A stretch of 34,160 nt of DNA from assembly GCF_900492205.1 (NCBI RefSeq), contig NZ_UEYQ01000032.1, forward strand, positions 1 through 34,160. The letters are read 5' to 3'. Each line of letters begins with the position of its first letter. The first letter of the stretch is position 1. Below, piece after piece: positions 1 through 7,813 of this stretch. The notes beneath the pieces are model-generated. The model saw nothing but the letters and a program-made list of their open reading frames with translations, did not search any database and was not told the origin of the DNA. A program made the position numbers and the translations under genes. The DNA comes from Ciceribacter sp. T2.26MG-112.2 (lineage in GTDB: Bacteria > Pseudomonadota > Alphaproteobacteria > Rhizobiales > Rhizobiaceae).

Positions 1-1298
1 CCAGTGTACCGGCCGGGTCGCGCTTTAAGGGCTACAAGGACTGCTTTGTCCGGGATCTGGTGCTCAAGGTCGAGGTGGTTCGTTACCGGCGGGAATGCTG
101 GGTAACGCCGGAGGGAGACACCATCACAGCTCAGCTGCCTGCGGGGATAAGAGGTGGCTTTGGGCCCAATCTGCGACGGTTCTGTCTGATGCTGCATGCG
201 CATGGGCAGGTCACGACGCAGCGAATGACGACGTTGCTCAACGACGTCGGTGTCGAGATCTCCAAGCGCCAGGTGGTGCGGTTCCTCACAGAGAGGCTGG
301 ATGGTTTCCACGCCGAGGATGCCGCCGTGCTGCATGCCGGCCTCGTCTCGGCTCCCTATATCACGGTCGACGACACCGGTGCCCGTCACGCCAACCGCAA
401 TTTTCATACGACGCATATCGGCGGTGAGCATTTTACAGCCTTTCGAACGGCGTCTTCGAAGTCGCGTCTGAACTTCCTCGCCCTGCTGCGCGGTAACTAT
501 CAGGACTATGTTCTCAACGACGCCGCTTTCGCGCTGCTGGAAGACCGGCAGGTCGACCCTACCCTTGCTGCCCGGTTGAACACCCATGAACCGCTGGGAT
601 TTGCCAACCGGGTGCCCTTCCTCCAGCATCTCGCCGAACATGGCATCGACATCTTCGACACGGAGACGCTTCGGCCGTTCGCCGAGGCCGGCATATGGGG
701 CGCCATCCGCCATCATGGCCTGGTTGGAAACGCGGTGATCATCTCCGACGATGCCGGGCAGTTTCGAGTTGGTACACACGCGCTGTGTTGGGTCCATGCC
801 GAACGGCTGCTGCACAAGCTGATGCCGGCCACACCCGGCCAGGTGAAGCACGTCGAGACCCTGCGCGAGCTCATCTGGCACTTTTACAAAGCTCTCAAGG
901 CCTATCGACGAAGACCTGACCCGGCTATGGCCAAGGGCCTGCAGGCCCGCTTCGACCGGATTTTCTCCATCCGCACCGGCTATGGCGATCTCGACAAACT
1001 GCTGTTTCGGCTGAGGCGTCGCAAGCCGGAGCTGCTGCGGGTTCTGGAGCGGCCGGAGATCCCGCTCCACACCAATGCGTCGGAGCGCGATCTGCGCGGC
1101 TTTGTCATCAAGCGGAAGATTTCCGGGGGCACCGTCAGTCGCAACGGCCGACAGGCGCGCGACAGCATGCTGGGCCTTTCGAAGACCTGCCAGAAGCTCG
1201 GCCTGTCGTTCTGGCACTACCTCGGCGATCGGCTGAGGATCAGCGACAAAGATCATCCTATTGCCCCGCTCGCATCCCTGGTTGCGGCGCGGCTCTGA
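1..1298 (+). CDS. IS66-family-like transposase, 5' end outside the window
   Basis: DDE-type transposase of an insertion sequence. The reading frame is open from the left edge (frame beginning at base 3), and the residues before the first possible start (GTG at 60) read like continuing transposase sequence (PAGSRFKGYKD), so the gene begins outside the window. Visible family features are an acidic VDDTGARH segment about 105 residues after the GTG, a CWVHAERLLHKL block, and a C-terminal NASERDLRGFVIKRKISGG block that corresponds to the conserved NxxER region of IS66 TnpC proteins. The gene ends with TGA at 1296-1298. I did not identify terminal inverted repeats, so the element's right end is unplaced. 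The family call is from recognised motifs and the activity is unknown. Confidence 0.8.
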   Translation, partial: SVPAGSRFKGYKDCFVRDLVLKVEVVRYRRECWVTPEGDTITAQLPAGIRGGFGPNLRRFCLMLHAHGQVTTQRMTTLLNDVGVEISKRQVVRFLTERLDGFHAEDAAVLHAGLVSAPYITVDDTGARHANRNFHTTHIGGEHFTAFRTASSKSRLNFLALLRGNYQDYVLNDAAFALLEDRQVDPTLAARLNTHEPLGFANRVPFLQHLAEHGIDIFDTETLRPFAEAGIWGAIRHHGLVGNAVIISDDAGQFRVGTHALCWVHAERLLHKLMPATPGQVKHVETLRELIWHFYKALKAYRRRPDPAMAKGLQARFDRIFSIRTGYGDLDKLLFRLRRRKPELLRVLERPEIPLHTNASERDLRGFVIKRKISGGTVSRNGRQARDSMLGLSKTCQKLGLSFWHYLGDRLRISDKDHPIAPLASLVAARL

Positions 1299-1639
1299 CG
1301 ACCACCCTGCCCTCTCAGCAGCCGGTCCTGCCAGCGCGCACAAGCTCCCGAAACTGCAGGTTTTCTCGGCATTGCCACCGGATTAGCCCCGCTTACCCCG
1401 CAGCAGGCTCCGGATGGGTAATCTGGCGAGATCGTAAGACATTGATTTTATGGTAATTGATTCGTTAAGCGAAAGCTAACGTCACTTACAGTTCTGTACA
1501 TAGTATAAATGAGCCCGGGGTCATTGACCTCCGATAAGTACCCCTTATCGGAGGTGATTGATCTCGAGTCGCAAATCAGAAAGAATCCGGTAAATCCACG
1601 GCCGCTCGGCCGTAAAAGCCGCCGATCCGGAGTCTCTCT
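1299..1639. other. intergenic region between transposase and recombinase
   Basis: No credible gene is visible. The first 130 bases probably contain the right end of the insertion sequence, but I could not define a terminal repeat. From about 1430 the composition becomes AT-rich. It holds a GAAA-loop mini-hairpin (gttaagc/gctaac, 1464-1480), a -10-like TATAAA at 1504-1509, a strong inverted repeat at 1527-1555, and a second GC-rich hairpin at 1598-1613 (acggccg/cggccgt around CT) just before the recombinase start. This looks like a promoter and control region for the downstream recombinase. Confidence 0.5.
1521..1561. repeat. strong inverted repeat upstream of the tyrosine recombinase
   Basis: Perfect 12-bp arms (acctccgataag at 1527-1538 and its complement at 1544-1555) surround a 5-base centre (1539-1543). 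With two mismatches the symmetry extends to 18-bp arms. There is no T-run, so it is not a typical terminator. A long palindrome with a short centre lying 80 bp before a tyrosine recombinase could be the recombinase's crossover/binding site or an operator controlling its expression; the sequence alone cannot distinguish these. Confidence 0.6.
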
Positions 1640-2788
1640 TTGACCAAACCGTCCATTTCCAAGACCCCAGTCGACCACCGCGCCCAAGAGCTCGACACCA
1701 TTGCCAGCGTGCTGCCGATTGACCGGCGCGATGAGCTTGCCGAACTGCTCACTGACCGGGACATTGAAACGCTGCGCCATCTGGTCAACGAAGGCATGGG
1801 CGAAAACACACTGCGCGCACTCACCTCCGACCTTGCCTATCTGCAGGCTTGGTCGTTGGCTGCCACCGGCTCCTCCCTGCCCTGGCCGGCGCCTGAAGCT
1901 CTGCTGCTGAAATTTGTCGCCCACCATTTGTGGCAGCCCGACCAGCGTAACATCGATCCTCATCACGGCATGCCAGCTGACGTCGAGCAGAGCCTGCGCG
2001 AGCAACGCTTCCTTCGTTCGTCCGGGCCGCATGCGCCCGACACAGTGCGCCGGCGCCTTGCGAGTTGGTCGACGCTGACGAAATGGCGCGGGCTGTCGGG
2101 CGTCTTCTCCTCCCCTTCGCTAAAATCGGCGATACGCCTAGCCGTCCGCGCGACACCGCGGCCAAGGAAACGCAAGAGCGCCAAGGCGGTGACCGGCGAT
2201 GTGCTCGCCAAAATGCTCGCCACCTGCTGCACCGACAGCCTGCGCGATGTCCGTGACCGGGCCATCCTGATGGTGGCGTTTGCGTCTGGTGGTCGCCGCC
2301 GCAGCGAGATTGCTGGTCTGCGGAAAGAGCAACTGACAGTCGAGCCGCCGATCACCGTCGAGGGCGCTCCTCCCCTCCCCTCTCTCGCCATTCATCTGGG
2401 TCGCACCAAGACGTCAGGCTCGGACGACGACGAGGTTGTTTATCTGACGGGCCGACCCGTAGATGCGCTCAATGCCTGGCTTGCGGCTGCGAGGATTGAA
2501 GGCGGGAGTATCTTTCGGAAGATCGATCGCTGGGGCAATGTTTCCAAGCGGGCGCTGGAGCCGAGTGCGGTCAATGCGATCGTCAAGCAGCGGGCGGCGC
2601 TGGCCGGGCTCGAGCCTGGGGAGTTTTCTGCGCACGGTTTGCGATCGGGTTATCTGACGGAGGCCGCCAATCGCGGTATCCCCCTACCCGAAGCCATGGA
2701 GCAGTCAAGACATCGCTCCGTTCAACAAGCATCGAGCTATTACAATAGCGCTACAAGGAGAAGCGGCCGGGCAACAAGGCTCCTCTGA
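1640..2788 (+). CDS. tyrosine recombinase / site-specific integrase
   Basis: Phage-integrase-family DNA breaking-rejoining enzyme, 382 residues, the usual length. The N-terminal half carries a SAM-like core-binding segment (about 50-160). The C-terminal catalytic domain shows the first Arg in GGRRRSEIAGLR, a Lys in GRTKTSG, the HxxR box in SAHGLRSGYL, the second His in QSRHRSVQQASSYYN, and the nucleophilic Tyr in that last block. TTG at 1640 is the only usable start: an in-frame TAA lies at 1613-1615, and GGAG at 1629-1632 gives correctly spaced ribosome binding. Possible jobs are plasmid dimer resolution, cointegrate resolution or integration of an element. The adjacent palindrome at 1527-1555 is a candidate site. 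I see no cognate excisionase. Confidence 0.88.
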   Translation: MTKPSISKTPVDHRAQELDTIASVLPIDRRDELAELLTDRDIETLRHLVNEGMGENTLRALTSDLAYLQAWSLAATGSSLPWPAPEALLLKFVAHHLWQPDQRNIDPHHGMPADVEQSLREQRFLRSSGPHAPDTVRRRLASWSTLTKWRGLSGVFSSPSLKSAIRLAVRATPRPRKRKSAKAVTGDVLAKMLATCCTDSLRDVRDRAILMVAFASGGRRRSEIAGLRKEQLTVEPPITVEGAPPLPSLAIHLGRTKTSGSDDDEVVYLTGRPVDALNAWLAAARIEGGSIFRKIDRWGNVSKRALEPSAVNAIVKQRAALAGLEPGEFSAHGLRSGYLTEAANRGIPLPEAMEQSRHRSVQQASSYYNSATRRSGRATRLL

Positions 2789-3093
2789 TGTCCGGTATCG
2801 CCCGAAATGCGACTTTATTCGACTCACTGAGAGGGGAGAAAGGCGCTCTGCCCTCTCTCCCCCACAAGCACTAAACCGGTCTCCCCATGCTTCGGCCTGC
2901 GGCCTGCAGCACCGGCCGCATTTCCATGAAATCCGTCTCGGCCCTCCGGGTGGGTGATCCCCCTCCGGTTTAGCGCTTGTCCCCCTCTCTCCAGCTGTTC
3001 CGCACGAGCTCGGGAGCAGGAGCGGGGCTCCTGCCCTCCCTTCGATTTTCGGGAGGCCAAGGAGTGATCGCTTGCGCTTGTGGAGAGGGAAAG
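2789..3093. other. non-coding GC-rich stretch with a spaced inverted repeat
   Basis: No convincing gene. A 16-bp inverted repeat (15 of 16 matching) has arms at 2864-2879 (acaagcactaaaccgg) and 2965-2980, separated by 85 bases. The intervening DNA has several CCGG/GGCC-rich short palindromes. The right part supplies a purine-rich ribosome binding site (GGAGAGGGAAAG) for the small gene at 3094. The arms could be binding sites or the ends of a small relic element. Confidence 0.4.
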
Positions 3094-3375
3094 ATGACAG
3101 AAGAGCTTGAGCTGCAACCCAACGAGCCATTGTCCGTGAAGGTCGAACGTCACCGAGCCGTCTACCTGGCAGCCGTCAACGGCGAGGGCGGCGCTGACAT
3201 GGATCAAGAAGCGAATGCACGTATGGAAATCATCTGGCACGCGCCGTCAGATCAGGATGAGAGAGATCAGAAGCTACTTTACATAGCGGGGTACCTAATT
3301 GCCTCCAAGGGGAGCCTAAACCCTGAGGAAATGGAGCTTCTTCTTTCAGGCTCCATCTCACTATCGGGGCATTGA
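3094..3375 (+). CDS. small hypothetical protein
   Basis: A 93-residue acidic, soluble protein that I do not recognise. A longer frame is open from 2977, but ATG at 3094 is preferred because GGAGAGGGAAAG stands directly before it and the upstream residues are low-complexity GC-rich translation. The sequence contains no signal peptide, membrane segment or cysteine motif. The middle region (MEIIWHAPSDQDERDQKLLYIAGYLIA) looks helical. It is read convergently with the exported-protein operon on the opposite strand, separated by 25 bases, so it is probably expressed independently of it. Confidence 0.5.
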   Translation: MTEELELQPNEPLSVKVERHRAVYLAAVNGEGGADMDQEANARMEIIWHAPSDQDERDQKLLYIAGYLIASKGSLNPEEMELLLSGSISLSGH

Positions 3376-3400
3376 TGATCAAAGGCATCTGGCCCTGAAA

Positions 3401-3823
3401 TCAGTAGTTGGTGGCAACCCATTCGCCGGATGAAGACTTGGCAAATCCAATAACGCGATCGAGAGGAGCTGCGTTTGCATTCCTCTTGATGGCCGCAACG
3501 CATGATACGCCTGGACCGCTGGCGTTCTCGTCACACTCTCCCAAAGCAAGGGTTACATCGGCTTCACCGCGGCCGGTCCTCAGAGGATTGCGGGCATAAG
3601 CCTTGCGGTATGCGGCTAGAGCTTCCTCTTCTGTCGGTATTTCAAGCACAGGGGCCGGAGGTTCGGGAATTAGGGAGGGATTGGCTGCGATAAGGGCCGC
3701 GATCTCCGCATCAGTAGGGGCCCGAACAACCGGCTCTGGCTCCGGCATGATGAGATAAGTACCTCCAGCACCGGCGAGAATGCCAATACCTGCGGCTGCT
3801 ACGATGAGAATCTTGCTGTTCAT
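3401..3823 (-). CDS. signal-anchored hypothetical protein of the conjugation-associated operon
   Basis: A 140-residue protein with an N-terminal hydrophobic segment (KILIVAAAGIGILAGAGGTYLIM, about 3-25) that acts as a membrane anchor or uncleaved signal. A proline/glutamate-rich linker follows (about 28-65), then a C-terminal soluble domain with two cysteines (LGECDENASGPGVSCVAAIKR). ATG at 3823 is chosen; a GTG at 3832 directly abuts the stop of the preceding gene and would add three residues. It is the last gene of the leftward operon that starts at 6669. The two cysteines and periplasmic topology match the disulfide-rich character of its neighbours. Function unknown. Confidence 0.65.
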   Translation of the reverse strand: MNSKILIVAAAGIGILAGAGGTYLIMPEPEPVVRAPTDAEIAALIAANPSLIPEPPAPVLEIPTEEEALAAYRKAYARNPLRTGRGEADVTLALGECDENASGPGVSCVAAIKRNANAAPLDRVIGFAKSSSGEWVATNY

Positions 3824-3832
3824 GTAATCCAC

Positions 3833-4420
3833 TCAGTCATTCAGGTTGAACCAAGCGCGCTGATTGACGCCCTTATCGTTCGGAATGTCGAAATAATAAG
3901 GATCCGCGCGGCGAGGGCGGGGCTGAGTAATCTGCGCCATGCAGCCATTGTCTCGGTTGAAAACATCATTGTCGTTGTTCTGGTTGATCTGCCGGATCGT
4001 GACACCCTTGCGCTCGTTTTCTTGGCTGTCACCAAATTGGGTACGGAAGGCGGCACGGTTGCTGCACGGGTTGACGGTCTTCGTGCACTGATCCTTGTCG
4101 TCTCGGCCCAAGAACGACCGATTCCCGTCGGTGCGGGAGGAAACGGCGGTCATGCCGGCAGGGCATTCCTCGTAAGGTTCGTAGCCCGGCTTTCCGGCTT
4201 TTGCTTCATGGCAGATCGGCCAGGTGAAGCCGGGCTTCGCCATAGCTGATATGAGTCTTTTCATTGGGGGAACGCAGTAGGGGACGCCATGCCAAGACGG
4301 GCTTTGTGAGGCTGCGCACAAGAGGATCTGGCAACCCCATGAGGCATCCTCGGCCTTGGCAGATGCTGGAGAGATGGCAAGAGCCGCGAGACCGGCTGCG
4401 GCAAAAAACACTGGTTTCAT
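3833..4420 (-). CDS. TrbM-like exported conjugation protein
   Basis: A 195-residue secreted protein. A signal peptide (MKPVFFAAAGLAALAISPASAKA) is followed by a cysteine-rich block, WGCQILLCAASQSPSWHGVPYCVPPMKRLI, which has the CxxLLC...C..P...L spacing seen in TrbM-family proteins of conjugative plasmids. Further cysteines (ICHEA, EECPAG, QCTKTVNPCSN, NGCMAQ) suggest several disulfides in the periplasm. TrbM proteins are mating-pair-formation accessory factors of unclear mechanism. Here the gene sits beside a VirB-type rather than a Trb-type system. It ends exactly where the next gene begins. Family assignment is by motif, not by a search. Confidence 0.7.
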   Translation of the reverse strand: MKPVFFAAAGLAALAISPASAKAEDASWGCQILLCAASQSPSWHGVPYCVPPMKRLISAMAKPGFTWPICHEAKAGKPGYEPYEECPAGMTAVSSRTDGNRSFLGRDDKDQCTKTVNPCSNRAAFRTQFGDSQENERKGVTIRQINQNNDNDVFNRDNGCMAQITQPRPRRADPYYFDIPNDKGVNQRAWFNLND

Positions 4421-4421
4421 A

Positions 4422-4826
4422 TCAGGTGTCCCTCTTGATCAATGCTGCTGAAATTGCCGGCTCGGAAAAAGGTCTTTCGAGCGGAGTCCTGTGCTGGATG
4501 CGTTCGCCTGCGGCGTAGATGACGGCCGAGATCAGCGCGAAGCACGCAAACCAGGAAATGCCGATGCGATAGAGCAGTGGCTGATTGGGAATGTCCCGAG
4601 AAACCGCGGCGAAGGCTAGGAGCCCGACCAGATAGCTGTCGAAGGACAAGTGACGCTTGTCGTGGAAAGCCAGCGACAGGATGAGAAGGAAGGCCGCTAG
4701 TAGCGCGTGGATCCACCAAAGTCTCTGCGCCGGGATTATGAGGGCGATCGAGAGGGAGATGGCAAGCAGCAAGCCAGCCAAGGAATCCGTTGCGAGAGAG
4801 GTCGCAATATGTGCGAGGTCTGGCAA
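4422..4826 (-). CDS. small polytopic membrane protein
   Basis: A 134-residue integral membrane protein with about four hydrophobic segments: LAGLLLAISLSIALII (about 16-31), WWIHALLAAFLLILSLAF (37-54), a weaker SYLVGLLAFAAV (64-75), and ISWFACFALISAVIYAA (89-105). The C-terminus is charged and probably cytoplasmic. It lies between the TrbM-like gene (1 base gap) and a nuclease-like gene (no gap), so the three are almost certainly co-transcribed and translationally coupled. I do not recognise a family. Its position suggests a role at the inner membrane in the same envelope function as its exported neighbours. Confidence 0.6.
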   Translation of the reverse strand: MPDLAHIATSLATDSLAGLLLAISLSIALIIPAQRLWWIHALLAAFLLILSLAFHDKRHLSFDSYLVGLLAFAAVSRDIPNQPLLYRIGISWFACFALISAVIYAAGERIQHRTPLERPFSEPAISAALIKRDT

Positions 4827-5531
4827 CTATCGGTCTGTCCTCTTCGGCTTGTTTCGCGCATCAGCAAAAGGAGGAGAGATCTCGCTTTTCCTCTCGGTCA
4901 ATAGATTGAAGTCGGCGATCGGATGCCGATCTAGCGTCTTGTCGACGGCTTTCCGGCGCCATTCGTTCATGTCCAACACGTAGGTTCCCCACATCCCATA
5001 CCGGGCGGCCATCGCGTTGGTCTGATAAGCGTAATATTGGGCGTTGATGTAAGGGGAATCGAGACGAGCCCAACCGACGCGCAGCATTTCGGCGGCGAGA
5101 TCCACACCGTTAGTCGTGCATTGTGCGACGGGTATCCCATCGTTCGCGTAGGCCAGACCGACGCAAGTCGTGGGTCTGTTTCCGACAGTCCTTTTCAGCC
5201 AGGCCTTGGCGAAGGGACCGCATGGAACGGGGGTAGGGGCCTGTTGCTTGTCCCGGTTGATCCACTTTGGGTTCAAAGCCCATTGAGGAAGCTCACAGGT
5301 GTCGATGCCAGCCAACCTCACTTTATAGCCATTGCCAAGCGTGCCGAACCATAGCGTGCGGCCGTCAACAACGGTTACCGGGCCTTTGAACGTCGGCAAC
5401 CGAACAGCAGCAGCAACTGGAGGCGCAGCCTGACCGCGTAGGGCGTGCCAGTTCTGATAGATCGGATCGGCGGCAAACGCCGGCTGGGCCAAAGAACTTG
5501 CGGCGATAAAAAGGAAAAGGCGGCTTCTCAT
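4827..5531 (-). CDS. secreted staphylococcal-nuclease-like protein (paralogue 1, partly degenerate)
   Basis: A 234-residue protein. A cleavable signal peptide (MRSRLFLFIAASSLAQPAFA) precedes an SNase-type beta barrel: VRLAGIDTCELPQ carries counterparts of the family's first catalytic Arg and Glu, and then come GPFAKAWLKRTV, CVGLAYANDGIPVAQC, DLAAEMLRVGWARL and AARYGMWG. The second catalytic Arg, normally in a GRxVAxC-like strand, is missing (DGIPVAQC), so nuclease activity is doubtful. Conserved cysteines suggest a disulfide-stabilised periplasmic fold. It overlaps the upstream gene by 4 bases. It is probably an accessory of conjugation or mating-surface modification; the role is inference. 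Confidence 0.75.
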   Translation of the reverse strand: MRSRLFLFIAASSLAQPAFAADPIYQNWHALRGQAAPPVAAAVRLPTFKGPVTVVDGRTLWFGTLGNGYKVRLAGIDTCELPQWALNPKWINRDKQQAPTPVPCGPFAKAWLKRTVGNRPTTCVGLAYANDGIPVAQCTTNGVDLAAEMLRVGWARLDSPYINAQYYAYQTNAMAARYGMWGTYVLDMNEWRRKAVDKTLDRHPIADFNLLTERKSEISPPFADARNKPKRTDR

Positions 5532-6064
5532 GGCTGGGCGCTCCTCGATCGCTGGTTCGCCTCACGACTAAGCAGGATGGAAGGATGCTGAACGTCGGAG
5601 AATTGCCAAAGGCCGGCCTTCTTTTGCTGAGCAAGCTGCTCGGCTATGGCGTAGGGGGCATGATAAGGGAGACCATCGGTCTTCAAGGCAGCGAATGCAT
5701 AGCCGCTTGTCACCATGATCTGCGCGAGGTCGAGCCTTTGACTGCCAACCGTGGCGTAACAAACGACATATGAGATGCCGTTAAGCTTCGCCACGGGGGC
5801 ACAGATCGGTTTGGTGTCCTTGATGTAGGCAGCCAACATCGCAAGCGATGCCTCGCCGCAATCCTTCTTGTTGCCCTGACCATCCGTGTAGGCAGTGCCG
5901 CGCAAGCAGGACTGGATGCCATAGAGACGAAACCGTTCTCCGTTCGAGATCCAGGTGTCCCCCGTTTCCAGGGTGATGCCGGGAGCAAGATCGAAGTACC
6001 CTTCAGGTGCGGCATTGGCTGCAAAGGGCAGTAGAGTCGCGACGAGTGCAGCAGCAAGCTTCAT
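5528..6064 (-). CDS. secreted staphylococcal-nuclease-like protein (paralogue 2, degenerate)
   Basis: A 178-residue protein from ATG 6064, which overlaps the stop of the upstream gene as ATGA; an alternative start at 6091 would add nine residues in front of the signal peptide. A signal peptide (MKLAAALVATLLPFAANA) precedes an SNase-like skeleton: FRLYGIQSC, a CGEASLAMLAAYI helix, ISYVVCYATVG, DLAQIMVTSGYAFA, YAIAEQLAQQKKAGLWQF. The first Arg position (FRLYG) is kept, but the catalytic Glu position is lost (GIQSCLRG) and no second Arg is seen. Catalysis is therefore unlikely. The Cys after the G-[IV]-x-x motif is shared with paralogues 1 and 3. Confidence 0.72.
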   Translation of the reverse strand: MKLAAALVATLLPFAANAAPEGYFDLAPGITLETGDTWISNGERFRLYGIQSCLRGTAYTDGQGNKKDCGEASLAMLAAYIKDTKPICAPVAKLNGISYVVCYATVGSQRLDLAQIMVTSGYAFAALKTDGLPYHAPYAIAEQLAQQKKAGLWQFSDVQHPSILLSREANQRSRSAQP

Positions 6065-6669
6065 TGCGCCTTCACCCGAGGATCTGCCCACATGCCGTAG
6101 GAACCCTTCTGGCCGATTTCCTGAGCCTCCGTGAGATCAGGACGTTCGAATGAACCATCAGCTTTCTTAGTCAGGCGAACCGCTCCTAACGACAGAAGCT
6201 GCTCCTCAAGATTATCAACCGTGTCCATTGCTCCAGGATAGTTATAGTAGCCGTAGCAAGTGACATCCTGAACGGGGGCAGTCTGCTCGCTGATGAAGGC
6301 CCTGCAGAACAGAACCTTGGGGCTCTGCAGCATCGTTTGCAGCTGCTGCGTACCAAACTCCTCGCAAGTCCCGGAATAGTCCTCTGCGCGATTGACCAGA
6401 TCGCCGCTGCAGGGCTGAACGCCATACAGATGCAACGTTGTCGCTTCATCGACGCGAAACTCAGTCGCCGAGATAGCCTTGAAGCCATTGGCAGTGGCGT
6501 ACCCTTTGCGATCAGCGACTTTGCCGGTCCCGTCGTAATACTCGACGACAAGAACCGTCTTGCCCGGCGCCGCCAGTGACCTGATGTAGTCCTTGTTCAC
6601 CGCAGGAGCGGCAAGCGCTTGTGTTGCCAATGCGCAACTTAGAAGCGCGGGAATGATGGCCTGTTTCAT
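6061..6669 (-). CDS. secreted staphylococcal-nuclease-like protein (paralogue 3, most degenerate)
   Basis: First gene of the leftward operon, 202 residues, with signal peptide MKQAIIPALLSCALATQALA. The SNase-like outline is recognisable from LHLYGVQPC, EEFGTQQLQTMLQ, VLFCRAF...VTCYGYYN, NLEEQLLSLGAVRL and AQEIGQKGSYGMWADP, in the same order as in its two neighbours. Both the Arg (now His in LHLYG) and the Glu of the active site are gone, so this should be a non-catalytic domain. Its start lies 159 bases from virB1 in the opposite direction, so the two operons share a divergent control region. Confidence 0.68.
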   Translation of the reverse strand: MKQAIIPALLSCALATQALAAPAVNKDYIRSLAAPGKTVLVVEYYDGTGKVADRKGYATANGFKAISATEFRVDEATTLHLYGVQPCSGDLVNRAEDYSGTCEEFGTQQLQTMLQSPKVLFCRAFISEQTAPVQDVTCYGYYNYPGAMDTVDNLEEQLLSLGAVRLTKKADGSFERPDLTEAQEIGQKGSYGMWADPRVKAQ

Positions 6670-6828
6670 ATTGTAGCCCTAACCATCCGTAGTGCGATTG
6701 TTGACCCTGCAAAATAGGGTTTAACACCGATCAGAAAACTTGTAAGAGTGCATCAAATCGGTATCATGCGTGCATTAACTCTAGTCGGTTTTCATGGCGA
6801 TCACAACACCGTTTGACGGGCGGGTGCG
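6670..6828. promoter_or_regulatory. divergent control region for the virB operon and the exported-protein operon
   Basis: A 159-base AT-rich region between divergent operons. For the rightward virB operon the best promoter candidate is TTGTAA (6740-6745), a 16-base spacer and TATCAT (6762-6767). A small palindrome accct/agggt (6704-6720) lies on the side of the leftward operon and could be an operator. The repeated GTGCAT around 6749 and 6770 may be a protein-binding direct repeat. I could not pick a convincing leftward promoter. Confidence 0.45.
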
Positions 6829-7803
6829 ATGGATAAAAACACTGTCTATGCAGGGTATCTAGGCCCGCGAACCCTGACTAGCGCAGCATTATCCGTGCTG
6901 CTCGCGGCCAATACTGCTGCGTCACAAGACTTAGCCACAACAGGGCGTATTTCCAGCGATTACAACGATTCTGTGACAATCAATGAGGAATCTCTTGTCA
7001 CGAACTTCGAAGATCGCTGGAGCGGTGTCGAGACATCGGAGAAGGAATTTGTCCTTGATGCAAACGGTGTTGTCACGAAGGGCGGAGCTGAAGTATTGGG
7101 CGCAACGGCGTCGAAAGACGCGGGCGCCAAAGGGCATCACATTGATGCGTCTGTCAGCGCATATTTTGATGTCTCGGAGCGCGCCACCGGCCGCATTGAG
7201 CCTGTCCAAACTCCCACTCTAGATACTAGATCTAGTGATACCCCCGAAAATCTAGGGGCAGGAACTCCCGTTGAAGAGTGCGGGCCGTCGCCCCTGTCAC
7301 CTGACGAGATTAAAGCGTTGGTTGCATCCACTGCGCGCCGATACAGCGTCGATGAGGGCTTCGCGGTTGCGATTGCCTGGGCCGAAAGCCGCTTCGATGA
7401 GATCCGCAATTCACCGAAAGGCGCACGCGGACCTATGCAGCTTATCCCCGAAACGGCGGCTCGCTTCGGTGTTCAGGACATTTGCGATCCCGCTCAAAAC
7501 ATCGAGGGCGGGATGAAGTACCTCCGCTTCCTGCTCGATGAGTTTCAGAACCCGCTTCTGGTCGCGGCCGCTTACAACAGCGGGGAGGGGCGCATCTACG
7601 AATATGGCGGCGTTCCGCCATTCCAAGAGACCGTCGGCTATGTCGCAGAGGTTGTGAATTTCCAGCTTGGCCTACCGATGCCAACCGGCAAACGGAAGGC
7701 AAACGGGATCGTCCGAGACATGGCGGCAAAGAACACCAGCGATGCCGGAGTCATCGCTGTGGAGAAGACCGGCAAGTTCGTCGGCGGCGTGATGCACTTT
7801 TAA
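6829..7803 (+). CDS. virB1: VirB1-like lytic transglycosylase
   Basis: A 324-residue peptidoglycan-cleaving enzyme that opens the wall for assembly of the type IV secretion channel. The first 150 residues have an export segment (about 15-33) and a poorly conserved low-complexity region. The SLT/lysozyme-like domain covers about 160-275: catalytic Glu186 in AWAESRFD, GPMQLIPETAARFG, and AAAYNSGEGRIYEYGGVPPF. It begins the virB operon; the next gene starts 10 bases later behind a good TAAGGAGAG ribosome site. The ribosome site of virB1 itself is weak. A second transglycosylase of the same fold lies at 10920. Confidence 0.88.
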   Translation: MDKNTVYAGYLGPRTLTSAALSVLLAANTAASQDLATTGRISSDYNDSVTINEESLVTNFEDRWSGVETSEKEFVLDANGVVTKGGAEVLGATASKDAGAKGHHIDASVSAYFDVSERATGRIEPVQTPTLDTRSSDTPENLGAGTPVEECGPSPLSPDEIKALVASTARRYSVDEGFAVAIAWAESRFDEIRNSPKGARGPMQLIPETAARFGVQDICDPAQNIEGGMKYLRFLLDEFQNPLLVAAAYNSGEGRIYEYGGVPPFQETVGYVAEVVNFQLGLPMPTGKRKANGIVRDMAAKNTSDAGVIAVEKTGKFVGGVMHF

Positions 7804-7813
7804 GGAGAGAACT

